Below are positions 50,452 through 61,280 of a stretch of 64,000 nt of DNA, in pieces; the first letter of the stretch is position 1, and each line of letters begins with the position of its first letter. The notes beneath the pieces were generated by a model. It was given only the letters and a program-made list of their open reading frames with translations, was not told the DNA's origin and did no database searches. Made by a program: the position numbers and the translations under genes. Source of the DNA: Stratiolaelaps scimitus (taxonomy: Eukaryota > Arthropoda > Arachnida > Mesostigmata > Laelapidae); the NCBI GenBank assembly GCA_019614645.1, contig JABWDB010000038.1, positions 186,001 through 250,000 on the forward strand, in the 5' to 3' direction.

Positions 50452-51697
50452 CACACATTTGAGGAATGTATTGTGTATCAGATTAATGTACGTGTCAAGT
50501 AACATACACACCACAAAGAACAGCGCATATAACGTTGCTTGCAGCCTGCTACTAATAAAAAGTGCCATCTTTCGGGTGTGCAAAATGATAAGGCACGCTC
50601 AGTTATCGAGTGTTCTCGCTGAATTAATTCTTGTTCTCTTATGCTAATCAGTACCGTGTGGCCCCGCCTTGGCTATTATAATTATAACGTTAAAGACTGG
50701 GTTTGGCATACTATCGACGAGATTTAGCAGGACCTGGTCGCTTTTAGTGCTTCCACGGATGTATACGGTTGATTTGACGCGTATACTTGTCGGACAATAA
50801 TGCCGACAAGAGGATATAAGAGGAGATAATAATAAAGAGGTTATACATCGGGCTGAGATCAGGAGAACATGCTAGCCACTCTAGGGCTTCATTGTCATGC
50901 CGTCCTAACCACACACGTGTAGTAGCGCTGACGTGAATTGCGGCGTTATCGTGTTGGAAAACAATTGGCAGTCTATGAAATTTGCTCCTAAACGTAGTAG
51001 TTCTTGGTCAACGTCTGCTGATAGTCCTCGCTATTCATTTGAGCGAGTGGGAGTCTGCCTAGATCTGGTTTTCATTTACGCCGGTATGATATGCGGATAC
51101 CGCTTAATTGTCCTTAAAACTGTTGATCTATGAACCTGAAGGTTTAACTTTTGCCTGATTGCCTGCACAACTTTTTGCCAAATTCGACACCAATTCATAA
51201 ATGTGCGTGGCAGTTCGCTGGCTGATCTTTCATGGACGTCCTTTAGACTTATTGGTACTATACGTCGACGGACTGCGTAAATAATTTTGCACTACGCAAC
51301 AACTTCTGCCAATTTCTCAGGAAATTGCAGCCTGGGTCTTTCCTGTTCGGTGCAAAGCAGTAACAGTTTCTGCATCAGTAAGTTTCGAAGTTACTGATTT
51401 TCTGCATCAGTAAGGCTCGAAGTGTGTCCCATGACTACAGAACAGCGTGAATGCTCAACACAAACTGAATTAATTCAGCGAGAACACTCGATAACTGAGG
51501 GTGCCTTATAATTTTACGCACATGACACATTTTATTGTAGCAGGCTGCAGGCGACGTTATATGCGCTGTTCTTTGTGGTGTGTATGTTATTTGATACGTA
51601 CATTAATCTGATACAGAATAAATTCCTCAAATATGTGATACTCGTAACGATTTGTTGAAATATAGAGGTGCCTTAAGTTTGTGCCCACCACTGTGTT
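50452..51697 (-). mobile_element. Dead Tc1-like transposon with long terminal inverted repeats
   Basis: Arms 50452-50630 and 51467-51642 are inverted copies of about 180 bases (for example CACACCACAAAGAACAGCGC in both). The right end continues to GTGCCTTAAGTTTGTGCC and CCACTGTG (to about 51697), like a Tc1 terminus; the left outer end is not seen. Between the arms, minus-strand frames encode Tc1 transposase pieces: an HTH-like STVLRTIKRYP, then HDNAAIH (second catalytic Asp region, near 50935), then EWLACSPDLSP (near 50870). The residues after SP are Met-Tyr where Tc1 enzymes have Ile-Glu, so the catalytic Glu is lost. Several stops and frame changes confirm it is inactive. Confidence 0.82.
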
Positions 51698-53169
51698 ATA
51701 TATAGATATTGACTTCAGGACAGTATACGGAAATAGGCTGCGTAGAACTGTAATACATTTTTAGTTACTGGGAAGAGACTGACTCTCAGCAAACGATGAT
51801 GATTTTAGCTGGTGACGTATTGTCCTTCCACGTCAACACGTCCTGCACTGGATCGGCGCACATTTATGCTTATTAGGACGTCTCTCGTGCGTTTGAAGAA
51901 AATTTCCTCCTCTGTAAAAAAACTAACTGGGAAGAAGGTTACCTGTGCCTGCAGTGACATACGCTAATGCGTATTATTTTTTCTTCTGGGAAATTTTCTT
52001 CAACCGCACTGCCACTACCAGAGACATTCCACTAAGATTATGAATAATACAATATAGCAGCGAGTATATTGTATTCCAGCTCATAACTACAATGATAAAA
52101 AAACACCAAATCCTCGTCAAGGGGGAAATATAATTGTGAAATATGTAGATCTAGGACAATAGAACAGAGCTGCCACTCAGCGATCTAATGTTGGCTACTA
52201 AAGTATGTGAACCGCAGGGATATGGCAGGTTCCGTTTGAGGATTCCGTGAGGAATACGCGAATGGATGTAGATATCAAATCAGGCCATGCCCAGTTCCTG
52301 CTCTACTCGAAGTCGGATCAAGAAGTGCAGGTATGCAACGACAATAACGAACAACGACGACAACTTGGGTAATATCTCTGGCTGGGTGGATATGGATGAC
52401 AGAGTTTGAGGTAGGAATTACACAATCAGAATGGAGTCATTTTGTGCACGCCATCAACGTAACTAGAATCCGTACCCTACTGGCTCAGACGTTATTACCT
52501 CCTCCTATTCAGTTATAACTATGAAAGTATCATACTTACACTTGACGTAGAAGTTAATAGACTAAGTTCGTAACCGTCAAAACCATAAGACATCCTAGAG
52601 GTAAAGATTGTATGATACAGAGGTAGCCAACAATTAGGCTCTAGAAACTTTTGAACCCGATTAATGCCAGTTATGGCGCCTGCCAATTTTGATCTGACAC
52701 AAGATAGATGCGCGACTTCTTTGAGTTGATCGTTTGAAGTTCCTGCGTAATATAGCTATTTCGTGCCCGTTGGCCTGCCCTAATGGCCGTCTTACGAAGC
52801 AATGCTAAAAGCAGTACCATGGACGTTAAATGTTGGCTGAGAGTCAGCCCGAAAACCTTTGGCCTGCCTTAATAGTTGGTCAGCAGGCCAACTTGTCTCG
52901 GGCACTGATTCAATACTGTCTGTTGTTTTGGAACTATCTAACCCATTTGTATCAATGCATTAGAAAGATCAAATAATTAATGATCATTTATTCAAACATA
53001 CAGTAGAAAACCTCACCACTGTAAGGAAAAATGTTTCTTTCTATCTTCAGTGAGATGTATTGATGCGGTATTTTCAGTTAGAACGTTGTATATCGGACAT
53101 CATCAGCCTCTATCGCATTGTCGGCTTCGAGGTGCTTTTGGTGACATCGGCTTGAGGATTTCGGCACTT
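51698..53169. other. Intergenic; no secure gene
   Basis: It holds the right half of an inverted-repeat-family copy (52786-52855). A plus-strand exon-like frame at about 52219-52332 (beginning VPFEDSVRNTRMDVDIKSG, between CAG and GTATGC) is not recognised and has a weak polypyrimidine tract. Nothing else is supported. Confidence 0.4.
52786..52855. repeat. Right half of an inverted-repeat/B-box family copy
   Basis: CGTCTTACGAAGCAATGC and then GACGTTAAATGTTGGCTGAG with AGTCAGCCCGAAAA match the right end of the 48418 copy almost exactly. The left half and the B-box core are absent. Confidence 0.7.
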
Positions 53170-54185
53170 TCGGTATTTCAATAATTTTACTACGAAGCCA
53201 GGCAACGGAGCGTTGCATTTTCGAGTTGAGTCAGTTGGTGGACGAGAGCTACGAGTCTGCAGTTCGGTGCCCCGGTCTGGGTCTCTGCACCGACGTCTTG
53301 CGCGTACATCAAGAGGACCCTTAGGAGAACCCAGCGGACGCTGGCTCTCCGGGTCGCGCAAGCATACAGAACGGTGAGCATTCAAGCGGCTATGGTCCTC
53401 GCTGGAACGGCACCGTGGGACCTCAAGGCCGAACAGCGACGGAGGCGATTCATGGAGCGGAGGTTCGACTGGGAGCTGCCTGGCAAGAAGAATGGGACAG
53501 CATCCCTAGTCTCGCTCCCGGGGCGGCAGTCAGGAATGTCATATCGGACATCAAAGCGTGGCTAGAAAGACCAGGTGGGGAAATATCCTAGGTCCTTACC
53601 TAGCTCATCACAGGGCACGGGGACTTCAAATCCTACCTCCACGGGATTCGTAGGCTCCGTCGGACATCAGCGTGCTGTGCACTGCAGGAGTCGAGGACGA
53701 CCCTCTTCACACACTGGCAGCATGTGCAGCCAGAGAGCAAGTACGGCAGGAGGTTGCGCATGCCCTTGAGTCCTGACAAGGGCCATGCAGGACTGGATCC
53801 GAGGGTTCGTATCCTACATGTGCTTGGCCAGAGACAAGTTGGACAGGGGGAACACACTAGCCGAAAGGATCCTCCGGGAGAAAGATAGGCTAGAACGGGC
53901 GTGGATAGCAGAGCTGGTCCGAAGGGAAAATGCCCGGAACCCACCCGCTGTGGCTGGGCGGGAGGGTTTGCCCCAGAGGAGAAACTGAGTCATAGGACAT
54001 AGTTGAAATCGATTGCCAGTCCCTGCAAGACACTGACTGAAGTAATACTTTGACAGTCCCGGTCAGTGCCCCAAGTCAAAATCGGTTCTGGGTTTATTCA
54101 GTATGAGTCTGACGCTACCAGGCAAATACATCAGTGTGAGGCCTGGTGTCCATGCAGGATTTACCTTTAACCTCTTAAAAAAAAT
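53170..54185 (+). mobile_element. 5'-truncated, frameshifted R1-like LINE, C-terminal end of ORF2
   Basis: Joined frames on the plus strand read through SLQFGAPVWVSAP, RRTQRTLALRVAQAYRTVS and AAMVLAGTAPWDL (53250-53430), then ITGHGDFKSYLHGIRR (about 53607-53655), then EDDPLHTLAACA (about 53692), then FVSYMCLARDKLDRGN. This order is the thumb and C-terminal Cys/His region (C..C..H..C) of R1-clade reverse transcriptases. There are at least two frameshifts and several stops. The catalytic RT core is missing. Downstream of the stop, the 3' UTR ends near ATTTACCTTTAACC and an A-rich tail (54160-54185). Confidence 0.8.
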
Positions 54186-55499
54186 TATGAGTCTGCAATA
54201 GAGGGATCATTTTTCGAGGTTTCTTGGCAGCAGGCAAGACTTCGTACCTGTCCATAGAGGATTTTACGAAGAGAGAGTACAGGACTGCTTGCCATGTGAG
54301 TTGGTATCACCCCTGGTTTTTCAATGCAGCGAAGTACGCCGGTCTAAAATAATGTCATATAAAATACAATAATAGCATCCAATCGATAATCTGTACGAAG
54401 TCGCCGAAGAAGTTCCCACTGTATTTGGTAACCGTCTCCGATCCTCTTCGTTATCTCGAACCTCGGCTGGTCCGATCTACTATGCAAATAGGCCCTATTA
54501 GCGTTACAATCCAGTGGAAACCGTTCCTCCCCATTGCATTTCCTTGTTCCAAGGCTATCTTATAAAGATGAAGGTTTCATGTGTTCGCACACTTTAAATA
54601 CGGCAATTTTGACCCGAGCCACGGTTCAGTAGACCGTTTATCTTCGCTGATGACTGTTTGAGAGCACTTATTGCGGAAGATGACCGTCAGTCAAGACACT
54701 GACTGGCCATCCAATAAATTGGAGCTTGGGTGAACAACACGTCTTCAAGGTGATCGATTTTTCCACCGAATTATCACAGGAGGCGAGAGGTGACGTCTAT
54801 GCGTAACTCTTAAGAAGAAGAAGAAGGGGTGGATGGTGCGTTTTCCAGCCCTGGACTGAGCAAGAGCTTAGGATTAAAATAAAATGACATTTGTTTCTAG
54901 TGGGATTGTTAGAATATGAGCTACTCCAGCATCCTCTGTATTCTCTAGACTTTGCATCGACAGATTACCACCTTTTTCATTCATTGTCTAGTCAAATAAA
55001 TGCCGAGACATTTACAAATGAATAAGACCTCAAATACTCAGTTGAACAACTTCTTCGACGACAAACACGCCAAATTCAGACGAGATGGATCCAAACGCTT
55101 AGTGGAAAGATCAATGAAGGTTATTAGCAACGACGGGAGATACGTAATAGGGTGAGTTCATGAACTATTTTCCTTTTTGAACCTTGTTCCCAAGTTTTCA
55201 AAAAACGGCGGGAATTTACTAGGCGGCTAATATACATATATATATATATATTACACCCTATAGCATCGCTGTGATCCGTTCTTTCGTTCGCAGCTGTGTG
55301 TGCAAGATTGTATGCACACCAAGCTTGAGTCTAAAAATGGGTATTCGCTTCAGATCTGCATGCACCTGAAAGGATTAGATGGTGGAATTCACTTCGACCG
55401 ATACTGTGTAGAGCCAAGCTGCGATATTTCCACACACCCGGCAAGCAATAGCAGCATGGACTGTGAATTGAGCTTGCACAAGATGGACGTGGCTGTTCT
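54186..55499. other. Intergenic; no secure gene
   Basis: A short open frame from about 55002 to the donor-like GGGTGAGT at 55151 (ends KVISNDGRYVIG) could be an exon but matches nothing I know. A (TA)n run is at 55234-55250. Otherwise nothing is seen. Confidence 0.4.
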
Positions 55500-56694
55500 T
55501 CACGTGCGTTATCCGACGATTGGCTCTTCTCCACTGCGCGGCCGTCGTCGATCGTATGGCGGTATTGTGTTGGCGGTCTGTTCGATCGCCGCAGTGTGGT
55601 GCGCGCCTTGTTGTCCCTTTCCCGGGGCCCTCTTCGCCCTCTCCCATGAAGGGAGACTCCTGGCCGCCGCCGGCTACTGCTACTACTGTTGGCGCTATGG
55701 CCTATTGCCGCTGCTCTCTTACTGTTTCTCTGCCTGCTACTGGCCCTTGCTTGAGCCACGAGGCTGTTGGCAGCGGCGGCGACGGCGACGGCAACTAGCT
55801 CGCCCGCACTGAGTGAGCGAGCCATCCACCAGCAACGGCGGCAACAGCAGCAGCAGCAGCACAGAACAGTTGCGGACCGGGCGACCGACTGCCGCCTGGC
55901 TCAACAGAGCAGCGTAGATAGAGTCAAGCGCTTCGACAGGCGCGTCCCGTGTTTTGCACGACGACGACAGCTAGCGACTATAATAACGCGGCAGCGACGA
56001 CGAATAGAAACCGAGCGACGATTAAACAACGAACCAACAAAGTGACTGTACCAGTAGTACAATAGCGATAGACAGCCGAGTTGGCCGCGGTCCAGTGTAA
56101 CTGCAATTAACTACAGCAACAGTGAACAAAGTTGGGGGTGAAGAGCTCCACAGGGTTCGGCACTTAACTCACTTTGATTTGTGAACAGACAGGATCAAAT
56201 CCGATACGACAAAGAATAGTGAGTAGGTTGAAGAAAAAAGGTGAAATATATACTTGTTTGTCGTGTCCTTACAGTGAATCGTACAGCTCTTGGCAGTGCT
56301 TGGAAGTGTGTTAACGCACTAAATAGATACACGTAACGATTCCACGACGTCAGTGATTGTGTTGGTGTTAGATTGCGTCGAGTTGATGAACGACTTTTTT
56401 TTCACCCGGTGGCGTCGTGAAGGAAAATAAGTAAGAGGATTACTTTTTCGCCACTGCACAGCAGCTACTCAAAGGATACAGCAGAGCCTTAGTACCCAGT
56501 TTTCGATTTGCAGAATATAGTTCTCTAAACAGTCTTCATCAGTTGAGTGATTCATTATCAACGTCGTAACTGTACTCTGATCGAACAGTCGAACAGCACG
56601 CGCCGGTCGGAACGAACGGAACGAAATAGTACGAAGTGCTGCCGCTAGAAAAGGCAGCCCAGAAGCAACGAGCAGCGGCCACAGCCACCGTAAG
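55500..56694 (+). promoter_or_regulatory. GC-rich promoter/5' UTR region ending in a strong splice donor
   Basis: The region is GC-rich with GCC/CAG/CGA runs (for example 55766-55795 and 55835-55862) and long low-complexity open frames on both strands, typical of 5' UTR. It ends at 56694 with CCGTAAG then GTAAGTATGG, an excellent donor for a plus-strand transcript. I infer a non-coding first exon of a gene running rightwards, possibly the gene whose coding start is at 61212. GC-rich sequence continues to about 58500. Confidence 0.45.
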
Positions 56695-59247
56695 GTAAGT
56701 ATGGTTTGCCATGGCATGGAATGATATGGGAAGGGTGGGGCTGTTTCTATTGATGAATGAGCGTTGTCGTCGTCGACGACAATATCGCCGCAACATTAAA
56801 GAGACGAGAGGATAGAGACACACATACACAATCAGATACAGAGACACGTAGGGACACTGTAATACTTACTGTCCCTTGAGTCGTCAGAGTTATTGTCGAC
56901 AGCCAACACCAATCATCCATTCTGCAAAAGGGCGTATAAGCTTAAGCAGCAAATATGCAAGGGTGCCGAGAAGAAATGAGCGCTCATAAGGTGATACCTG
57001 ATCCGATGGATTTCATGGTTTATTGATATTCAATGAATTGCTTGAGCACGATAAGAAGTTCGTCGGGAACAGTTTTCGTCATCATTTTATTCTAATTATT
57101 ATTTCTGCAATCTTCTACTGTATTGGCCACCTTTACCCGACGAACCTCACAGACACACGCCGGTGTGTGGCAGCGGGCAGTTCCAGCCTGGATCCCACGG
57201 CAGCGAGTATTGAGGCACAGCAGGGTCCCGTAATAATTACACCTTATGATGATAGCACGAAGAACTGCGATAGTAATAATAATAATTCTGACTATAATAG
57301 TTGTAGAAATAGACGTATGGCGCAGCTGCATCGCAACCCGGGACCATCTGGAAAGCTGTATAATGAATAACGTCGCTCATCATTGTAAGTTGGGCATGAC
57401 CAGGGTGCATCGTGATGAATCACCCCAAACGGGAAAGAGAGAGAGAGAGAGAGATGCCTTTTTTCACACATATACACACACACGCACACATTCATATGCA
57501 GACGTGAGCCCAAAAGAACCCCGGTGTCGACCCCGTGAAGTTGAACGAAGCCGAACCAGCCACTCGGGATAGCTCGAGCCAGCAGCGCCGGCAGACCACC
57601 CGGACCCCTCACGGGCTACAGCATCAACGCTGAGTGCAGTCGTTGCCACGAGCTTCGCGTTCGTTGTGCTGCATCGACTACTCCAGCGTCCTCATACCCC
57701 GGCCGTCTCCGGATGACAACAGCACAACTTCGTCCATTTTAGTGGCAGCACAGCCACAACTATCACCACGAACACGACGACGACGATGACGACAACGACT
57801 ACTATCCATCCGGTTCTAACACGCGCGCACACTGCAGAGAAGAGTAGAGCTGCGGCAAGAGGCAACAGAGCGGCCGACAGACCAAACACGAGCCGGCTGA
57901 GTTTGGAGAAAGGTCTGCCGACCTCGCAGGTAACTTGCATCGCGCTGTGATCGTTGATGGTAGATCATCATTTCGTTGTCGTTGAGCGAACTGAACAACC
58001 TACACCACCACGGGCGATCTTCTTCTCTTTCCGTCCACGCTGCTCCAGTCGGCGTCATCGTCGTCATCGGCGGCGGCGGCAGCGATGTTGCTGCTATTTC
58101 TGGCGGTCGATGCAGCGCCGGTTGGCCGCCAGGCAGGTCGACATTGCTGTCATGTCGCGCCGGTGGCGATTGTGGCCGATGGTGCATCCCTCGTTATTCT
58201 GTTGAAGCGGCGAATGATGGCGCGAAGCACACGCGAACCACATCGACGTCAAGTTGTCCGTTCATCTCCAACTTCGTTTGTTCATCCGACGGACGGACGG
58301 TCGGTCGGACGGACCAATCGACCGACTACACCGGCGCCACTGAACGCGAGCAGGCTGAAGATGCTGCTGAACTCGACTTCAGTTGGAAACTTCAGCAACA
58401 ACACGCCGAAGCTGTTGTAAAGTTGAGCCAAACACGACATAGCGGAATGGTTGTTGTTGTTGTTGCTGCTGCTGCTGCTGGCCATGAACGCGGCTGTTAT
58501 TACATTAATTTGGCGAGTTGATGGTTGTGGATGTAACGGTCAGGAGCGAGGGGTTATGCGACCGGATGTAATTGTGAGACACTTACATAGTACATGTATG
58601 AGTGGCGTTTACAGTCGTTAATTGTCGCTCGATACCTGAGGGATATAGGAGATGACCAAATGGAGATTTCCTTTCATGGATTTTCTCTCCGTTCATTTGA
58701 GTCTTGTGACCGTATGCTTGCAGAATAGTGAATGCGGGATGGATAAAAAAAACATTGGTGCAAATAATAAGTGTAGAAGTAAACAAATTAATTAGTAAAG
58801 GTGTGAATAGCGAACTTGTAGTTAAAGGGCGATTTGTATGCGGCATACAGCTTCGCACGTTAAGTCCACCAATCAAATATCATTTGTTTCTGGCGGTTGA
58901 ATCAGCGAATCGGTCGAATCCACTCGCTGTATTCTATAGATTCATATGCGGCATTTGATACTTATTTTTATTTGATTTGCAGCATTAGATACTTTTTTTT
59001 TACTGGAACGACCGAGGTATTCGACTTACTCCACTTACTTACTATTCGTACGAGCTGTAGGCTTCCATTATTCAAACGATATGATGACGATATGACGATT
59101 CATGATGATAAGGTAAGCCAATTTAATGCCTAATTAATGCTAAAGATAAACAAAGACAAAATGTCGGGGTGCGTAATATTGAGTTGTGAGCGTTGATTGA
59201 AATTTTGAATCTTTGCGCCTTATAGATATATATATATATATATATAT
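56695..59247. other. Probable intron with GC-rich, CAG/GTT-repeat sequence
   Basis: It contains (GA)n at 57427-57455, CA repeats, GCC/GGC runs at 58068-58084 and GTT/GCT triplet runs at 58449-58482. Long open frames on both strands overlap and are low-complexity. Alternative first exons are possible here. No protein family is recognised. Confidence 0.4.
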
Positions 59248-59940
59248 TAGGCTGTCCCCTTCAAACTGTCGCCTCTTTAAATGCCAATAACTTTTGAACT
59301 AAATGAGTTAGAATAAAGATATTTTGGTATGAGTTAGAGGCGTATAAGTCTTCAAATTAGATGTCGAACACTCCACACGCATTTTCATCTGCTCAGCACT
59401 CAGTATATGGGGAACCCATTTTGCATTAATTTTCTTCACCTTCAGTACATTGGTGACAATTTTATGACATGTCACCCGAGGAATCCCAGTTTCAGCCGAC
59501 AAAGACCTCATGGACCAAGCTCTAGTTTGCTCAAAAGCTGCCTTGATTCTGTCAATCCGTTCGTCCCTTGTTGCACCTGATTTGTGGTCCCCGCCTCGGT
59601 GGTCATCGGTGTCCATATCTCCACTGTTAAATCGCTTGCACCAACTTTGCACCGTTCGCAGGCATAAGGCAGACCTGCCGTACGCGTTCACTAATTGTCG
59701 ATGGATTTCAGCTGGAGAGTATTTTTGGAGAAACAAAAACTTGATGTTTTCCCGTTGATTTTTGGGGGAATTTGAACTTTCTGCTGCAGTGTCCATCTTT
59801 CTGATCGTATCGAAACCACTTAGTGTTCGAAAGGAAGCCACGTTCCTGCCGCGTGCCCACTCCAAAAATCAACGCATTGTATCGCGTAGTTCGGATTGTG
59901 CGCCATTCGAAAGGCGCGACAGTTTGAAGGGGACAGCCTA
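59248..59940 (-). mobile_element. Internally deleted mariner-type transposon with intact ends
   Basis: The ends are exact inverted repeats of at least 23 bases, GGCTGTCCCCTTCAAACTGT followed by CGC, starting at 59250 and ending at 59938. Each is bordered by the TA target duplication, and the whole sits in a (TA)n array (59224-59247 left, 59941-59963 right). Total length is about 690 bases against about 1.3 kb for a complete mariner. It encodes only the N-terminal half of the transposase (separate entry). Confidence 0.9.
59308..59865 (-). pseudogene. Mariner transposase fragment, DNA-binding half only
   Basis: The frame has no internal stop for 185 codons. The likely native start is the Met at 59796 (MDTAAESSNSPKNQRENIKF). 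It keeps the paired-like helix-turn-helix region that binds mariner ends: a first helix block (IKFLFLQKYSPAEIHRQLV), VQSWCKRFNSGD, then the second HTH with WSMRSLSAETGIPRVTCHKI and the linker ending SAEQMKMRVECS. It then breaks into unrelated residues (KTYTPLTHTKISLF) and stops at 59308, just inside the terminal repeat. The DD34D catalytic domain is absent, so it cannot catalyse transposition. The protein could still bind mariner ends if expressed; that is inference. Confidence 0.85.
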
Positions 59941-59964
59941 ATATATATATATATATATATATAC

Positions 59965-60065
59965 ACTGCGAGCTGTCGACACCGCAGTTTGGCCCCGTGA
60001 GTTTCCTGCTGTGAAGTCGAAGTTCACGCGTTCGAGATCCGCTGTACTCCTTACACGTCTATGAA
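59965..60065 (+). repeat. tRNA-like SINE fragment next to the mariner
   Basis: It contains a box-A-like CGCAGTTTGGCCCCGTG and a B-box-like CGCGTTCGAGATCCGC about 45 bases apart (59979-60044). The sequence differs from the other SINE-like copies, and no tail was seen. Confidence 0.4.
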
Positions 60066-61211
60066 TGACAGCTAAGGAAGACCACTGTAGACAATAGATG
60101 AATCAATGGATCAGGCAATTTAAAACGCCGTCCCGTCATTCCAATATTGGAACGTGTTCCTCACAAAAATGAGCCATATGTCGAGGCATACGACGATCAT
60201 CCTTAAACGGCCTCCATCTCTTTCTCTACATCTCGTTGCTGCAACGTCTCGATTAGCGGATGACGTATTTCCTTCGTGGTGGCCGGTCGATCATATGGTG
60301 GCACGAGCTTGTGCGAGAGATCGTCTCTCTGACAGCAGGAGTCTATCGGGAGAAAGCATTAGTCGCAGTCGGTGGTGAACGGACGAAGCTGAACTTCGAC
60401 GTCACTACCGTTATCCACTCAGTCTGATATGCCCATAAGCCGGTGGGCATATCAGCACCACTTTGTTGTGATGGGGTACTGCGTCGTTCGCGTTGTTTAT
60501 TCCTGCGACACATCCTGTCAGCTAACGAACGATGCAATGGCCGCCCGCTAATTAAATACGTTACAGGGAGAGATCCCGGCACGTTGCGCGGTCGTCAGCA
60601 GTCGTAGACGGCAAAGGCGTGTCGATGTGCGTGAGTGACAATCAAAAAAATAAAGAGACAGTGGATCATCAGTATTCAGAGGGTGGAGTGATCCCTGTAA
60701 TCTCTTTGCCGGTTGATTCACGTAACACAACAGCGAATAGACAGGCAGCAATAATGGTGCATCGGCATAATATCGTCCACATTTGACTTTTGTTCGTGGA
60801 TTTTACACTCGAGATCACTTCGGATCACTGCGATAGATATTATACATATCAATACGCAGCCACATATGAAACGAGAGAGATGTCAAACCCGAGAGACTTG
60901 TGGAACCCATTACGCAGAATATTGACAGAATCAATGGATTACTATTTGTCGTTGCGTGATTTTGTCGATGTCAAAAATAGTACGTGGAGAGAATCAAGTA
61001 TGCCTCGGACGTATGCTCTATGCGACTGGCTGAGATATTCGTCAAGAAACAATAGAAATACGATGTGTAGATAGCGAGTACATCTATAAGTCGACATCGG
61101 GTAGACCGACAGAGGAACGGCAGATCGAATGAATTGAATCCAGGGCTGTACTGTGCTGCATTGTATGGAAATAGAATAGAGTAGAATCACAATTCTTCTA
61201 CTGCTACTACT
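60066..61211. other. Upstream region of the 61.2-kb exon; no gene seen
   Basis: It includes a 12-bp-arm hairpin at 60424-60455 (CTGATATGCCCA/TGGGCATATCAG, 8-base loop). Otherwise it is unique-looking sequence that may be 5' UTR, intron or promoter. Confidence 0.4.
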
Positions 61212-61280
61212 ATGGGTGATAACCTTGACATGATGGCTCTTACCGGCCGTCAGCTACTTGAGGCCAACGCCCAGGGTGAG
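61212..61280 (+). CDS. Probable first coding exon of an unidentified gene running off the right edge
   Basis: The frame ATG to the donor (GGTGAG then GTGAGG) is 23 codons, phase 0: MGDNLDMMALTGRQLLEANA then QGE. An in-frame TAG lies ten codons upstream, so this Met is the first possible start. The composition (Gln/Leu/Glu/Ala helix-like) looks coding and the surrounding sequence does not. I do not recognise the protein. The next exon was not identified in 61281-64000, and the link to the 5' UTR donor at 56694 is a guess. Confidence 0.4.

Noticed and set aside
54990..55153. Possible coding exon ending at a GTGAGT donor
   Set aside because: Starts right after a stop codon, no recognised similarity, and no partner exon found; left as intergenic.
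55300..56045. Overlapping open frames of 90-170 codons on both strands
   Set aside because: Mutually overlapping, low-complexity (Ala, Arg, Gln, Cys), in GC-rich 5' UTR-like DNA; best explained by base composition.
57816..58521. Overlapping open frames of 80-181 codons
   Set aside because: Same reasons as for the 55.3-56.0 kb frames; triplet repeats produce the open frames.
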